DNA of 64,000 bases from Bradyrhizobium sp. ISRA430 (GCF_029909975.1 NZ_CP094516.1:4650001-4714000), one strand, 5' to 3'. Positions 18,079-28,429 are shown, numbered from the stretch's first letter. Notes: generated by a model from the letters alone, not told the origin. Made by a program: numbers and translations.

Positions 18079-18879
18079 ATGAATAGGGCACGCATTGTCG
18101 TCCTGACGGTTGCGATCTGCGCCGGCGGTGTCGCCGCGTACCTCGCGAGCGGCTCGGACAATTCTGCGCCGCCTCCCGCTCCGGTCGCGCAGCTTCCGAC
18201 CGTCGACGTGCTGGTGGCCAAGAACGACATCGGCCTCGGCCAGACCGTGAAGCCCGAAGACGTGCAGTGGCAGACCTGGCCGTCAGCGACCGCCAGCGCC
18301 ACCTTCATCCGCCGCAATGAGCGTCCCGATGGCGCGACCCAGGTCACTGGTTCGATCGCCCGGGCGCCCTTCATCCAGGGCGAGCCGATCCGCGACCAGA
18401 AGCTGGTCAAGGCCGAGGGCTCGGGTTTCATGGCCGCAATCCTGCCGAGCGGCATGCGCGCCGTCTCCACCGAGATCTCGCCGGAGACGGGTGCCGGCGG
18501 CTTCATCCTGCCTAACGATCGCGTCGACGTGCTTCTCACTCGGCGCCTCAAGAATCCGGACGAGAGCGGCAGCGCGCCGGACATCGTCACCTCCGAAATC
18601 ATCCTGGCCAATGTCCGCGTGCTCGCCATCGACCAGGCACCGAAGGAAAAGGACGGCCAGAACGCGGTGGTCGGCAAGACCGTCACCCTCGAGCTCAATC
18701 CCGCGCAGACCTCGACGCTTTCCGCCGCCCGCCAGAGCGGCACGCTGTCGCTGGCGCTACGCAGCATTGCCGACGTCAAGATGAGCGACAACACGCTCCT
18801 CGACGAGTCCGCGCAAAAGCGCGACGGCATTTCGATCATTCGCTACGGCGTACCCAGCCAGACGGCAAAGATACGATGA
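18079..18879 (+). CDS. cpaB: Flp pilus assembly protein CpaB/RcpC
   Basis: Periplasmic pilus protein of 266 residues: N-terminal anchor (RIVVLTVAICAGGVAAYLAS), a SAF domain (VLVAKNDIGLGQTVKPEDVQ), and the RcpC/CpaB domain including MAAILPSGMRAVSTEISPET and the conserved NDRVDVLLT. The open frame starts earlier, but ATG 18079 directly precedes the membrane helix. It overlaps cpaC by ATGA. Confidence 0.94.
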   Translation: MNRARIVVLTVAICAGGVAAYLASGSDNSAPPPAPVAQLPTVDVLVAKNDIGLGQTVKPEDVQWQTWPSATASATFIRRNERPDGATQVTGSIARAPFIQGEPIRDQKLVKAEGSGFMAAILPSGMRAVSTEISPETGAGGFILPNDRVDVLLTRRLKNPDESGSAPDIVTSEIILANVRVLAIDQAPKEKDGQNAVVGKTVTLELNPAQTSTLSAARQSGTLSLALRSIADVKMSDNTLLDESAQKRDGISIIRYGVPSQTAKIR

Positions 18880-20366
18880 GGACTTGCGAGATGACATGCA
18901 GGGTCAACACGGCGAAGCTGCGGACCGCGGTGGTCCGCGCCCTGTCGTTTTCCGCCGTGGCCGCGCTGACGCTCAACCCGATGCTTACTCCCGTGCTCGC
19001 CGCCGACTACCGCCCCGTGACGCCGATCGCGGCCGACGGCCAGATGAACGCGCGCTTCCTCTCGCTCGGCGTCGGCAAGTCGGTCGTGATCGACCTGCCG
19101 CGCGACATCAAGGACGTGCTTGTCGCCGACCCGAAGATCGCCAATGCGGTGGTGCGCTCGGCGCAGCGCGCCTACATCATCGGCGCCACCGTCGGTCAGA
19201 CCAACATCGTGTTCTTCGATTCCGCCGGCCAGCAGATCGCGGCCTATGACATCGCGGTCAAGCGCGATCTCAACGGCGCTCGCGCCGCGCTGAAGCAGAT
19301 CCTGCCCAATTCCGACATCCAGATCGACGGCCTCGGCGACGGCGTCATCCTGACCGGTACGGCTGCCAACCCGATCGAGGCGCAGCAGGCCAACGATCTC
19401 GCCGCCCGGCTCGCCGGTGGCCCGGACAAGGTGGTGAACTCGATCGTGGTCCGCGGCCGCGATCAGGTCATGCTGAAGGTCACGGTCGCTGAAGTCGCGC
19501 GGAGCATCGTCAAGCAGCTCGGCATCGATCTCTCCGCGAATCTCAACTACGGCACGTCGGTGGTGACTTTCACCAACTCCAACCCGTTCACGGCCCTCGG
19601 CCGCAATCTCGTGGACGGCAACAATCTGACCGCGAAGTTCGGCGGAGGCCCGTCGGTGCAGGCCACTCTGCGCGCGATGGAGACCGCCGGCGTGATCCGC
19701 ACGCTGGCCGAGCCGAACCTGACCGCGATCTCGGGTGAATCGGCGACTTTCGTCGCCGGCGGTGAATTTCCGGTGCCGGCCGGCTATGCGTGCGATCCCA
19801 CCACCCATGTCTGTACTACCCAGATCAGCTTCAAGAAGTTCGGCGTCTCGCTCAACTTCACCCCGGTGGTGCTTACCGAGGGCAAGATCAGCCTGCGGGT
19901 GATGAGCGAGGTGTCGGAACTGTCCAACGAAAATGCGATCACGCTGTCGCAGGCCGTGACCTCGACCTCGGTGAACTCGCTGACGGTGCCCTCGATCAAA
20001 ACCCGGCGCGCGGAGACCTCGCTCGAAATTCCGTCCGGCGGCGCAATGGCGATGGCCGGCCTGATCCAGGATCAGACCAAGCAGGCGGTCAGCGGATTGC
20101 CGGGCCTGATGCAGCTTCCGGTTCTTGGAACGCTGTTCCGCAGCCGCGACTTCGTCAACAATCAGACCGAGCTCGTCGTGATCGTGACGCCCTATATCGT
20201 GCGCGCGGTGGCGCAGAAGGACCTGTCGCGTCCGGATGACGGCTTTGCCGCACCCGCCGATCCGCAGGCCGAGCTGATCGGCAACATCAATCGCATCTAC
20301 GGCGTGCCTGGCCGGACCGATCCGGCGCGGAATTATCGCGGCACCTACGGCTTCATCACCGACTGA
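18876..20366 (+). CDS. cpaC: Outer-membrane secretin CpaC/RcpA
   Basis: Secretin through which the Flp pilus exits, 496 residues. It has a signal sequence (VVRALSFSAVAALTLNPMLTPVLA), the pilus N-domain (SLGVGKSVVIDLPRDIKDVL), a BON-like segment (VILTGTAANPIEAQQANDLA), and the secretin core with LAEPNLTAISGESATFVAGG and VSLNFTPVVL, ending in LFRSRDFVNNQTELVVIVTP. The first ATG overlaps the cpaB stop; a second ATG at 18891 has GAGGA eight bases upstream and may be the real start. Downstream genes cpaD-F follow closely. Confidence 0.95.
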   Translation: MRTCEMTCRVNTAKLRTAVVRALSFSAVAALTLNPMLTPVLAADYRPVTPIAADGQMNARFLSLGVGKSVVIDLPRDIKDVLVADPKIANAVVRSAQRAYIIGATVGQTNIVFFDSAGQQIAAYDIAVKRDLNGARAALKQILPNSDIQIDGLGDGVILTGTAANPIEAQQANDLAARLAGGPDKVVNSIVVRGRDQVMLKVTVAEVARSIVKQLGIDLSANLNYGTSVVTFTNSNPFTALGRNLVDGNNLTAKFGGGPSVQATLRAMETAGVIRTLAEPNLTAISGESATFVAGGEFPVPAGYACDPTTHVCTTQISFKKFGVSLNFTPVVLTEGKISLRVMSEVSELSNENAITLSQAVTSTSVNSLTVPSIKTRRAETSLEIPSGGAMAMAGLIQDQTKQAVSGLPGLMQLPVLGTLFRSRDFVNNQTELVVIVTPYIVRAVAQKDLSRPDDGFAAPADPQAELIGNINRIYGVPGRTDPARNYRGTYGFITD

Positions 20367-20387
20367 GGCGGAAACGGGGACTTCGCT

Positions 20388-21122
20388 ATGATCACAAGAC
20401 CACCCCAGATTCGCAAAGGCGCCATCCGCCTCGGTGGCGCACTCGTCGGTATGGCGCTGGCGCTCGGCGGCTGCCAGCACGACGAGGCGGTCACCGCTTC
20501 CATTCCCGACGACTACAAGCAGCGCCATCCGATCGCGATCGAAGAGCAGAACCGCTCGATCGTCGTCTTCGTCGGCCATGCCCGCGGCGGCTTGACGCCG
20601 GCTCAGCGCGCCGACGTCATGGGTCTGGCGTCGGCTTGGCTGCGCGAGGGTACCGGCGCGATCCATATCGACGTGCCGGCCGGCACGCCGAATGCGCGTC
20701 CGGCGGCCGAAACGCTGCGCGAGATCCAGGCGATGATGGCGGCCGCCGGCGTGCCGCCACGCGCCGTCATGGCGCGCCCTTATCAGCCCGAGGACAGGCG
20801 CTTCCTGCCACCGATCCGGCTGACCTATTCGAAGATCGCGGCGGTCGCCGGCCCTTGCGGCGTGTGGCCCGAGGACATCGGCCCCTCGATGAAGAACAGG
20901 GGCTGGTTCGAGAACAAGCAGTATTACAACTTCGGCTGCGCCTATCAGCGCAACCTCGCCGCCATGGTCGACAATCCGTCGGACCTGGAGCAGCCGCGGC
21001 CCGAAACGCCGTCCTACACGGCACGGCGCACGACGCTTCTCGAGAAGTACCGTAAGGGCACTCCGACGGCGATCACCTATCCTGAAGCCGACAAGGCCAA
21101 ACTCAGCGACACCGGCAGATGA
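20388..21122 (+). CDS. cpaD: Pilus assembly lipoprotein CpaD
   Basis: The 244-residue protein has a lipoprotein signal (LGGALVGMALALGGC, Cys near residue 29) and the CpaD domain with DDYKQRHPIAIEEQNRSIVV near the start and the conserved CGVWPEDIGPS and NFGCAYQRNLAAMVDNPSDL. It is thought to help secretin assembly in the outer membrane. It overlaps cpaE by ATGA. Confidence 0.93.
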   Translation: MITRPPQIRKGAIRLGGALVGMALALGGCQHDEAVTASIPDDYKQRHPIAIEEQNRSIVVFVGHARGGLTPAQRADVMGLASAWLREGTGAIHIDVPAGTPNARPAAETLREIQAMMAAAGVPPRAVMARPYQPEDRRFLPPIRLTYSKIAAVAGPCGVWPEDIGPSMKNRGWFENKQYYNFGCAYQRNLAAMVDNPSDLEQPRPETPSYTARRTTLLEKYRKGTPTAITYPEADKAKLSDTGR

Positions 21123-22387
21123 TCAGCTACGCTCGCCAGACTCAACAAGAGCAGCCGGAGGCCCCTCCTCCGCCGGTCGAGGAGCATATTGCGCCCGCGC
21201 CGCGCGTCTCGGTCCAGGCCTTCTGCGAGACGGTGGAGACCGCCGCCGCCGTCCAATCGGCCGGCGAGGATCGCCGTCTCGGCAAAGCCCATCTCAAGAT
21301 CCAGATGGGCGGCATGGCGGCCGCCATCGAAGCCTACCGCTCCGCGCCAACGCCGAACGTCATCGTGCTGGAGAGCGACGGCCGCAGCGACCTCCTGACC
21401 GGCCTCGACCAACTCGCCACGGTCTGCGATGCCGGCACCCGCGTCATCGTGATCGGCCGCATCAACGACGTCATGCTCTATCGCGAACTGGTTCGTCGCG
21501 GCGTCAGCGACTACGTGCTCGCGCCGGTCGGCGCCATCGACGTCGTGCGATCGATCTGCAACCTGTTCTCGGCACCGGAAGCCAAGGCGGTCGGCCGCAT
21601 CATCGCCGTGGTCGGGGCCAAGGGCGGCGTCGGCGCCTCCACCATCTCCCACAATGTCGCATGGGCGATCGCGCGCGACCTCGCCATGGACGCGGTCGTC
21701 GCCGATCTCGACCTCGCCTTCGGCACCGCCGGGCTCGACTACAACCAGGATCCGCCGCAGGGCATCGCAGACGCGGTGTTCTCGCCCGATCGCATCGACA
21801 CCGCATTCGTCGACCGCCTGCTGTCGAAATGCACCGATCACCTCAGCCTGCTGGCGGCGCCGGCGACGCTCGATCGGGTCTATGACTTCGGCAGCGAGGC
21901 CTTTGATGCCGTGTTCGACACGCTGCGCTCCACCATGCCTTGCATCGTGCTCGACGTCCCGCATCAATGGTCGGGCTGGACCAAGCGCTCGCTGATCGGA
22001 GCGGACGACATCCTGATCGTGGCGGCGCCGGACCTCGCCAACCTGCGCAACACCAAAAACCTGTTCGATCTGCTCAAGGCCGCGCGTCCCAACGACCGGC
22101 CGCCGCTCTACTGCCTGAACCAGGTCGGTATTCCGAAACGGCCGGAGATCGCCGCCGCCGAGTTCGCCAAGGCGATCGAGAGCCAGCCGGTCGTCTCGAT
22201 TCCGTTCGAGCCGCAGATCTTCGGATCCGCCGCCAACAACGGCCAGATGATCGCGGAGATCTCCGCCAACCACAAGTCGATCGAGATGTTCCTGCAGATC
22301 GCCCAGCGCCTGACCGGCCGCAGCGAGGCCAAGAAGCAAAAGTCGTCCCTGCTTTCACCCCTGATTGACAAGTTGCGGGGAAAATAG
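21119..22387 (+). CDS. cpaE: CpaE/TadZ ParA-like pilus localisation ATPase
   Basis: The 422-residue protein has an N-terminal receiver-like domain (VIVLESDGRSDLLTGLDQLA, then VIVIGRINDVMLYRELVRRG) and a C-terminal MinD/ParA ATPase domain with the deviant Walker A VVGAKGGVGASTISHNVA near residue 163 and DLDLAFGTAGLD. TadZ proteins mark the polar site where the pilus machine assembles. The start overlaps cpaD, so these are probably translated together. Confidence 0.94.
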   Translation: MISYARQTQQEQPEAPPPPVEEHIAPAPRVSVQAFCETVETAAAVQSAGEDRRLGKAHLKIQMGGMAAAIEAYRSAPTPNVIVLESDGRSDLLTGLDQLATVCDAGTRVIVIGRINDVMLYRELVRRGVSDYVLAPVGAIDVVRSICNLFSAPEAKAVGRIIAVVGAKGGVGASTISHNVAWAIARDLAMDAVVADLDLAFGTAGLDYNQDPPQGIADAVFSPDRIDTAFVDRLLSKCTDHLSLLAAPATLDRVYDFGSEAFDAVFDTLRSTMPCIVLDVPHQWSGWTKRSLIGADDILIVAAPDLANLRNTKNLFDLLKAARPNDRPPLYCLNQVGIPKRPEIAAAEFAKAIESQPVVSIPFEPQIFGSAANNGQMIAEISANHKSIEMFLQIAQRLTGRSEAKKQKSSLLSPLIDKLRGK

Positions 22388-22408
22388 GCCGCCGCATGGA
22401 GTTGTTAA

Positions 22409-23872
22409 GTGTTCGGTAAGCGTAGCGGAACAGACACCGACTTTCGGGCCCCCAAGCCCGGTGCCGTGTCGCCAGAGCCTGTCCAGGCTTCGGCGCCCAC
22501 GGTGTCGCGCGCGCCGCCCCCGCCGGCCGTCGTCTCGCCGCCGCTTGCTCCTGCCAAGCCCGCGCCGACCATCGAGACCCGCCGCTCGGACAACTATTAC
22601 GAGGTCAAGGCGACCATCTTCGGCGCGCTGATCGAGGCCATCGATCTCGCTCAGCTCGCCAAGCTCGATTCCGAATCGGCACGCGAGGAGATCCGCGATA
22701 TCGTCAATGAGATCATCGCGATCAAGAACATCGTGATGTCGATCGCCGAGCAGGAAGAGCTGCTCGACGACATCTGCAACGACGTGCTCGGTTATGGCCC
22801 GCTCGAGCCGTTGCTCGCGCGGGACGACATCGCCGACATCATGGTGAACGGCGCGGGCACGGTCTATATCGAAGTCGCTGGCAAGATCCAGCGCACTGGC
22901 ATCCGCTTTCGCGACAACCAGCAGCTCCTCAACATCTGCCAGCGCATCGTCAGCCAGGTCGGCCGGCGCGTCGACGAATCCTCGCCGATCTGCGACGCCC
23001 GCCTCGCCGACGGCTCCCGCGTCAACGCCATCGTGCCGCCGCTGTCGATCGACGGTCCCGCGCTTACCATCCGCAAATTCAAGAAGGACAAGCTGACGCT
23101 CGATCAGCTCGTCAAGTTCGGCGCGATCTCGCCGGAGGGCGCGGAGATCCTCCAGATCATCGGCCGCGTTCGCTGCAACGTGCTGATCTCCGGCGGTACC
23201 GGCTCGGGCAAGACGACTCTGCTCAACTGTCTCACCAACTACATCGAGCACGACGAGCGCGTCATCACCTGCGAGGACGCGGCCGAGCTCCAGCTCCAGC
23301 AGCCCCATGTGGTCCGGCTGGAAACCCGCCCGCCCAACATCGAGGGCGAGGGCCAGGTCACCATGCGCGAACTGGTGCGCAATTGCCTGCGTATGCGTCC
23401 CGAACGCATCATCGTCGGCGAAGTCCGCGGACCCGAGGCTTTCGACCTGCTCCAGGCCATGAACACGGGCCATGACGGCTCGATGGGCACGCTGCACGCC
23501 AACAATCCGCGCGAGGCGCTCTCACGCTGCGAATCCATGATCACGATGGGCGGCTTTTCCCTTCCCTCGCGTACCATCCGCGAGATGATCTGCGCCTCGA
23601 TCGACGTCATCGTTCAGGCCGCGCGACTGCGCGACGGCTCGCGCCGCATCACCCACATCACCGAGGTGATGGGCATGGAAGGCGACACCATCATCACCCA
23701 GGACATCTTCGTCTACGACCTCATGGGCGAGGACGCCAACGGCAAGATCATCGGCCGGCACCGCTCGACCGGCATCGGCCGTCCGCGGTTCTGGGAACGC
23801 GCCCGCTACTATGGCGAGGAGAATCGCCTGGCCGCAGCGCTCGACGCGGCCGAAGCGGCGGCGAAGGCGTGA
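22409..23872 (+). CDS. cpaF: Pilus assembly ATPase CpaF/TadA
   Basis: Cytoplasmic hexameric secretion ATPase powering Flp pilus extension, 487 residues. After a Pro/Ala-rich N-terminus come [20 protein letters not shown], the Walker [13 protein letters not shown] (near residue 265), the Asp box [20 protein letters not shown], Walker [16 protein letters not shown] and the His box [15 protein letters not shown]. The start is GTG 22409 with GGAG nine bases before it. Confidence 0.96.
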   Translation: MFGKRSGTDTDFRAPKPGAVSPEPVQASAPTVSRAPPPPAVVSPPLAPAKPAPTIETRRSDNYYEVKATIFGALIEAIDLAQLAKLDSESAREEIRDIVNEIIAIKNIVMSIAEQEELLDDICNDVLGYGPLEPLLARDDIADIMVNGAGTVYIEVAGKIQRTGIRFRDNQQLLNICQRIVSQVGRRVDESSPICDARLADGSRVNAIVPPLSIDGPALTIRKFKKDKLTLDQLVKFGAISPEGAEILQIIGRVRCNVLISGGTGSGKTTLLNCLTNYIEHDERVITCEDAAELQLQQPHVVRLETRPPNIEGEGQVTMRELVRNCLRMRPERIIVGEVRGPEAFDLLQAMNTGHDGSMGTLHANNPREALSRCESMITMGGFSLPSRTIREMICASIDVIVQAARLRDGSRRITHITEVMGMEGDTIITQDIFVYDLMGEDANGKIIGRHRSTGIGRPRFWERARYYGEENRLAAALDAAEAAAKA

Positions 23873-23885
23873 GCAGGGTGCCACC

Positions 23886-24863
23886 ATGAACATGCAGGTC
23901 CTCGCCTTCACCTTCCTTGCGACCGCCGCCGCCGGCGGCATCGCGTGGGTCTTCCTTTATCCGCTGTTGTCCGGCGAGCGGCAGGCGGAGAGCCGCCGTG
24001 CCTCGATCGCCCGCGCCGAGGCCCCCACGGCCCGCGCGGCCGAGAAGACCCAACGTTCGCGCCGCGAGCAGGTCGAGACCACGCTCAAGGATCTCGAGGC
24101 GCGGCGCCAGCAGGAGAAGAGCGTTCCGCTCAGCGTCCGCCTGTCGCAGGCGGGGCTCGACTGGACGCCGCAGAAATTCTGGATCGTCTCCGCCGTGTTG
24201 GGCGGCGTGCTGGGTGCAGTCGCACTGTTCGTCGGCGGAGGCCTGATCGGCGCCGCCGGTCTCGCCTTTGCCGGCGGCTTCGGCCTACCGCGCTGGGCGC
24301 TGAGCTTTTTGAAGAAACGCCGCGAAGACAAATTCCTGGCCGCCCTGCCCGACGCCGTCGACGTGATCGTGCGCGGCATCAAGGCCGGCCTGCCGCTGTT
24401 CGAATCGATCAAGGTCGTCGCCGCCGATTCGCCGGAGCCGCTGCGCAGCGAATTCCTGGCGATCATCGAGACGCAGGCGATCGGAATGCCGCTCGGCGAG
24501 GCCTGCGCGCGGCTCTACGACCGCATGCCGCTGCCGGAAGCCAACTTCTTCGGCATCGTCGTGTCGATCCAGCAGAAATCGGGCGGCAACCTCTCCGAAG
24601 CGCTCGGCAACCTCTCCAAGGTGCTGCGCGATCGCAAGAAAATGAAAGAGAAGATCCAGGCGATGTCGATGGAGGCCAAGGCCTCGGCCGGCATCATCGG
24701 CTCGCTGCCGCCGATCGTCATGTTCCTGGTCTATCTCACCACCCCGCAATACATCTCGCTTCTGTGGACCCATCCCACCGGCCAGCTCATGCTGGTCGGC
24801 TGCGTCGTCTGGATGTCGATCGGCATCATGGTGATGAAGAAGATGATCAACTTCGATTTCTGA
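23886..24863 (+). CDS. tadB: Pilus inner-membrane platform protein TadB
   Basis: GspF-type membrane protein, 325 residues. It has an N-terminal helix, a charged linker (residues 25-75), two helices near 100-140, the T2SSF domain with LPDAVDVIVRGIKAGLPLFE and VVSIQQKSGGNLSEALGNLS, and a helix pair at the end. It forms the platform with TadC on which CpaF acts. The gene follows cpaF by 13 bases. Confidence 0.94.
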   Translation: MNMQVLAFTFLATAAAGGIAWVFLYPLLSGERQAESRRASIARAEAPTARAAEKTQRSRREQVETTLKDLEARRQQEKSVPLSVRLSQAGLDWTPQKFWIVSAVLGGVLGAVALFVGGGLIGAAGLAFAGGFGLPRWALSFLKKRREDKFLAALPDAVDVIVRGIKAGLPLFESIKVVAADSPEPLRSEFLAIIETQAIGMPLGEACARLYDRMPLPEANFFGIVVSIQQKSGGNLSEALGNLSKVLRDRKKMKEKIQAMSMEAKASAGIIGSLPPIVMFLVYLTTPQYISLLWTHPTGQLMLVGCVVWMSIGIMVMKKMINFDF

Positions 24864-24872
24864 CGGTGCCGC

Positions 24873-25847
24873 ATGGTCGAATTTCTCGTCGCGAAACTGC
24901 ATGACGTCCGCTTCATGACCATGCTGCTGGCGGCCATCGCCGCCAGCGCCACCGTCTATACGCTGGTGATGCCGCTGTTCGCCGGCGAAGGCCTCGCCAA
25001 GCGCATGAAGGCGGTGGCGAGCGAGCGCGAGCGCATCCGGCAGCGCGAGCGCGAGCGCCTTTCCAAGGGCGAGAAGGTCTCGCTGCGCCAGACCCCCAAG
25101 CAGCTCGTCTCCAAGGTGGTCGAGGATTTCAACCTCACCAAATGGCTGGCGCAGGAAGCCGCGCGCGAGAAGCTGGTGATGGCGGGCTATCGCGGCCACG
25201 CGCCCTACATCACCTTCCTGTTCGCCCGCATGGTCGCCCCGCTGGTGCTGTTCATCGGCGCTATCCTCTACGTGTTCCTGATCGCCCATATGGAGAAGCC
25301 GATGCCGATCAAGATCGGCATCTGCATCGGCGCGGCCTATCTCGGCCTGCAGGCGCCGATGCTGTTTCTCAAGAACGCCATCTCCAAGCGCCAGCTCTCG
25401 ATCAAGCGCGCCTTTCCGGACGCGCTCGACCTGCTGCTGATCTGCATCGAATCCGGCATGTCGGTCGAAATGGCGTTCCGGAAAGTGGCCACCGAGATCG
25501 TGGGCCAGTCGATCGCGCTGTCGGAGGAATTCACGCTGACCACGGCCGAGCTGTCCTACTTGCAGGACCGCAAGGTCGCCTATGAGAACCTGTCGCGGCG
25601 CACCGGTCTCGAGGGCGTCAAGTCGGTCTGTCTGGCGCTTCAGCAGGCGGAGCGTTACGGCACGCCGCTCGGCCATTCCTTGCGCGTCATGGCGCAGGAA
25701 AACCGCGACATGCGCATGAACGAGGCCGAGAAGAAGGCGGCCGCGCTGCCGCCGAAGCTGACGGTGCCGATGATCCTGTTCTTCCTGCCGGTGCTGTTCG
25801 TCGTCATTCTCGGACCGACCGGCATCAAGGTCGCTGAGCTGCACTAG
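24873..25847 (+). CDS. tadC: Pilus inner-membrane platform protein TadC
   Basis: Partner of TadB, 324 residues. It shows the same plan: N-terminal helix, polar segment rich in Glu and Arg (residues 45-75), two central helices, T2SSF domain with FPDALDLLLICIESGMSVEM and LALQQAERYGTPLGHSLRVM, and the C-terminal helices MILFFLPVLFVVILGPTGI. It starts nine bases after tadB. Confidence 0.94.
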   Translation: MVEFLVAKLHDVRFMTMLLAAIAASATVYTLVMPLFAGEGLAKRMKAVASERERIRQRERERLSKGEKVSLRQTPKQLVSKVVEDFNLTKWLAQEAAREKLVMAGYRGHAPYITFLFARMVAPLVLFIGAILYVFLIAHMEKPMPIKIGICIGAAYLGLQAPMLFLKNAISKRQLSIKRAFPDALDLLLICIESGMSVEMAFRKVATEIVGQSIALSEEFTLTTAELSYLQDRKVAYENLSRRTGLEGVKSVCLALQQAERYGTPLGHSLRVMAQENRDMRMNEAEKKAAALPPKLTVPMILFFLPVLFVVILGPTGIKVAELH

Positions 25848-25922
25848 GGCGCGATGAGGTCAGGCCCGGCCTGACTACGTGCGGCCGATCGCAAAATATC
25901 GAAAAACAACCCCATGCAAAGT

Positions 25923-25940
25923 AGCCGGCAACCGCCGGCT
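25923..25940 (+). terminator. Hairpin between convergent tadC and tadD
   Basis: AGCCGGC (25923-25929) and GCCGGCT (25934-25940) form a perfect 7-base stem with loop AACC. No T-run follows, so termination would be weak or Rho-assisted. The rest of the 185-base spacer holds no gene. Confidence 0.4.
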
Positions 25941-26032
25941 CAAGGCCTTGCGGATCCAGCGAACTAACTGATCCCCAGGGCAAAATCGCTGCGGCCGCGC
26001 ACGCGGTCCGTGCCGTCTCGAGAAACGGCCGA

Positions 26033-26845
26033 TCAGTCGGACTGGCTGAGGGAGGCGACCGGCGTGCGCTTGGCCGCGCCGCGCGGCGCCTCGTTGCGGT
26101 TCAGCATGTCCTTCAGGTAGGCGACGTTGGCCGCCGCCTGGTCCGGCGGCAGGTCCGCCTTCACGATGGTCTCGGCTTCCGCAAAGCGCCCCTGCAGGCC
26201 GACCACCAGAGCGAGGTTCTGCCGCACCCGGCCGCTCGCACGTGGCGAGGCATAGGCCTGCCGCAGCGCTTCCTCGGCCTTCGGCAGGTCCTTCGACAGC
26301 ATGTAGGACAGACCGAGATTGGAGAGCACGCCGGGATCGCCCGGCATGATCTTCAGCGCGCTCGCATAATAGCTGCGCGCCTCCTCATGCCGGCCCATCT
26401 GATCGAGCGCGGTGCCCTGCACGGAGAGCAGGCGCCAATCCGGATTGTCGGGCGAGTGCGCCTTCGACAGCACGTCGAAGGCCTGCTGGAAATTGCCGTT
26501 GTCGGCGAGCGCGCGGCCGTATTGGGCCAGCAGCGCCTTGTTGCCGGGGTGGGCGATGGTCGCCTGCTCGAGCACGGCGGCGGCCTGCGCACGCTGGCCA
26601 TTGGCACGCAAGGCCTGGCCATAAGCGAGCGCGACGTCGGCGTCCTTGGGATTTGCACGGTAGCGCTCGCCATAGGCTTCGACGGCGCGCGCGGGATCGG
26701 CGGGAGCGGCTTCCGCTCGCGATCCGACCGAGCCGGTGACGTCGGAGAGCTTCGACATGGCGGTGCAGCCGCCGAGGCTGACCGTCACCATCGCAACCAG
26801 CGACGTGGACGCAAGAAGCCGGGCTGGACTGAACCGTTGACGCAT
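26033..26845 (-). CDS. tadD: TPR lipoprotein TadD
   Basis: The 270-residue protein has a lipoprotein signal (LLASTSLVAMVTVSLGGC, Cys near residue 27) and about five tetratricopeptide repeats, for example DADVALAYGQALRANGQRAQ, KALLAQYGRALADNGNFQQA and PGVLSNLGLSYMLSKDLPKA. TadD helps secretin multimerisation. It is convergent with tadC rather than part of the cpa row, so it needs its own promoter. Confidence 0.9.
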   Translation of the reverse strand: MRQRFSPARLLASTSLVAMVTVSLGGCTAMSKLSDVTGSVGSRAEAAPADPARAVEAYGERYRANPKDADVALAYGQALRANGQRAQAAAVLEQATIAHPGNKALLAQYGRALADNGNFQQAFDVLSKAHSPDNPDWRLLSVQGTALDQMGRHEEARSYYASALKIMPGDPGVLSNLGLSYMLSKDLPKAEEALRQAYASPRASGRVRQNLALVVGLQGRFAEAETIVKADLPPDQAAANVAYLKDMLNRNEAPRGAAKRTPVASLSQSD

Positions 26846-26938
26846 GACGCCTTGACTCTTGAGCCGATTGATCGAGCCGAACGCGTCAGCAATAGACTGT
26901 TAACCCTAACGGCCAGTTAACGACAGGCCGCCGCATCC

Positions 26939-28429
26939 TCAGTGCGGCGTTCCCGCTGGCGCCTCGTTGCCGAGACCCGGATCGAGGCCGAGCGCCTTCA
27001 CCTGATCGTTCAGGTCCAGCAGCAGCCGCAGCCTCTGCCGGATCTGCTGCTGCACGTCGATGCCCTCGCGCGGCATCTTCGGAAGTCGGCGCAGCAGGTC
27101 GGCACGATTGATTAGCGGGTTCGCACGGAGCTCGTCGAGCTCGGCGCGATCGACGCCGAGCACATCCGCCGATTGCTCGACCAACGCGTTCAACAGCGCC
27201 CTCGCCGCACCCAGCGGCTTGCCCCCCGGCTTTGCGGACTTGCTGTCGAGATCATTCCACGCCTTTGACGTGACGAGATAGGTGTAGAGCGCGTCCGCCC
27301 AGCTCAGTTCGCGATCGTCGTAGAAGGCGCGCCGCGCCAGCAACCGGCGGGCCAGCGCCACGAGCAGATCCCGGTTCAACGTCGCGCATGAGGCGATCTC
27401 GATCGCCGACTGGAAGGCGGGATCGCGGGAGAAATCGCGCCCCGCCGGAAGCCTGATGATGCCGTCCGGCAGGTTGCTATCGAGCGGCTTGAAGGCACCA
27501 TCATTGCGCAGTCGCGAATACCGGGTGATGGCGAACCGGTAATGCGGGCTGCCCGCATCGGGCGACGGCCCGAAATGGATGATGTTGAAGCCGGCCTCGT
27601 CGCCGCCCTGCCCAGTCGAGGATGGACAGGAGAGCACGTAGATCGTGCGCCAGAAATCCTCGCCGCCCTCGCTCGCTGTGGCGCGCGGATCGGGGACCGA
27701 ATAGCGGGCGAGACCCTCAACATGCCGGTGACCGTGCAGGATCAGATTCACGTTGAGCGAGGTAGCCGCTTCGAGAAACGTCGCGGGCGCGGCCAGATAC
27801 ATCAGCGGTTCGTCAGGGACGCCGAGGAAGCGCTTTCCCTCGCCGGTCGCCTGCGGCAGCGGATGATGATGCAGCGCCAGCACGCGCACCAGGTTTTCTG
27901 CGGGCTCGGCATAGTCGGCGCGTCCGGCCGAGCCTAGATTCCCTGCGAGTTCGACGCTCAGCCGCGCGGAGCGGGACACCATCGCGTTGTAGGCGCTCGC
28001 ATCGATCGTGCTGCTCTCGAGCGTGGAGAGGCTGGCGCTGTTGGAATCCAGCAGCACGAGGTCCAGGCCGGACTGGCGGTAGTAGATGCTCTTCGACGTC
28101 CGCGGCAGATGCAGGTAGTCGTAGGCGTCGTGCCGGCCGCCGCGCTGGCTCGGACGCTTGACGTCGTGATTGCCGGCGACCGCCTGAATGTCGGTGAATA
28201 AGCCGCTTTGCCGGAAGGACGCGATGACCGCGAGCGCCTCGTCGAGCGCGCGCGGCCTCGGATCATTCACGAGATCGCCGGTCATCAGCAGGATGCGATC
28301 TGGAACTGTCGAAAACTCCGGCATCCTCTCGCCCAGCGCAGCGGCGAGAGCATCGATCGCGGGAAGCAGCCGGCCCGATCCGTCCAGATGCAGGTCGGAA
28401 ATATGCGCAATGACGAACGACCTATCCAT
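26939..28429 (-). CDS. Calcineurin-like metallophosphoesterase with long C-terminal extension
   Basis: The 496-residue protein carries all metallophosphoesterase blocks: DLHLDG (residue 11), MTGDLVNDPR (near 50), VAGNHDVKR (near 86), LALHHHPLPQ (near 190) and LHGHRHVEG (near 233). This is a two-metal phosphoesterase of the 3',5'-cAMP phosphodiesterase/Icc type by sequence order; the true substrate is not known. The last 200 residues form a helical domain that I do not recognise. It is divergent from the class III cyclase gene 400 bases away, which makes a cyclic-nucleotide link tempting but unproven. Confidence 0.85.
   Translation of the reverse strand: MDRSFVIAHISDLHLDGSGRLLPAIDALAAALGERMPEFSTVPDRILLMTGDLVNDPRPRALDEALAVIASFRQSGLFTDIQAVAGNHDVKRPSQRGGRHDAYDYLHLPRTSKSIYYRQSGLDLVLLDSNSASLSTLESSTIDASAYNAMVSRSARLSVELAGNLGSAGRADYAEPAENLVRVLALHHHPLPQATGEGKRFLGVPDEPLMYLAAPATFLEAATSLNVNLILHGHRHVEGLARYSVPDPRATASEGGEDFWRTIYVLSCPSSTGQGGDEAGFNIIHFGPSPDAGSPHYRFAITRYSRLRNDGAFKPLDSNLPDGIIRLPAGRDFSRDPAFQSAIEIASCATLNRDLLVALARRLLARRAFYDDRELSWADALYTYLVTSKAWNDLDSKSAKPGGKPLGAARALLNALVEQSADVLGVDRAELDELRANPLINRADLLRRLPKMPREGIDVQQQIRQRLRLLLDLNDQVKALGLDPGLGNEAPAGTPH

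Noticed and set aside
18843..20666. 607-residue open frame opposite cpaC
   Set aside because: Shadow frame; composition rich in Arg, His and Asp, with no domain, and cpaC is certain.
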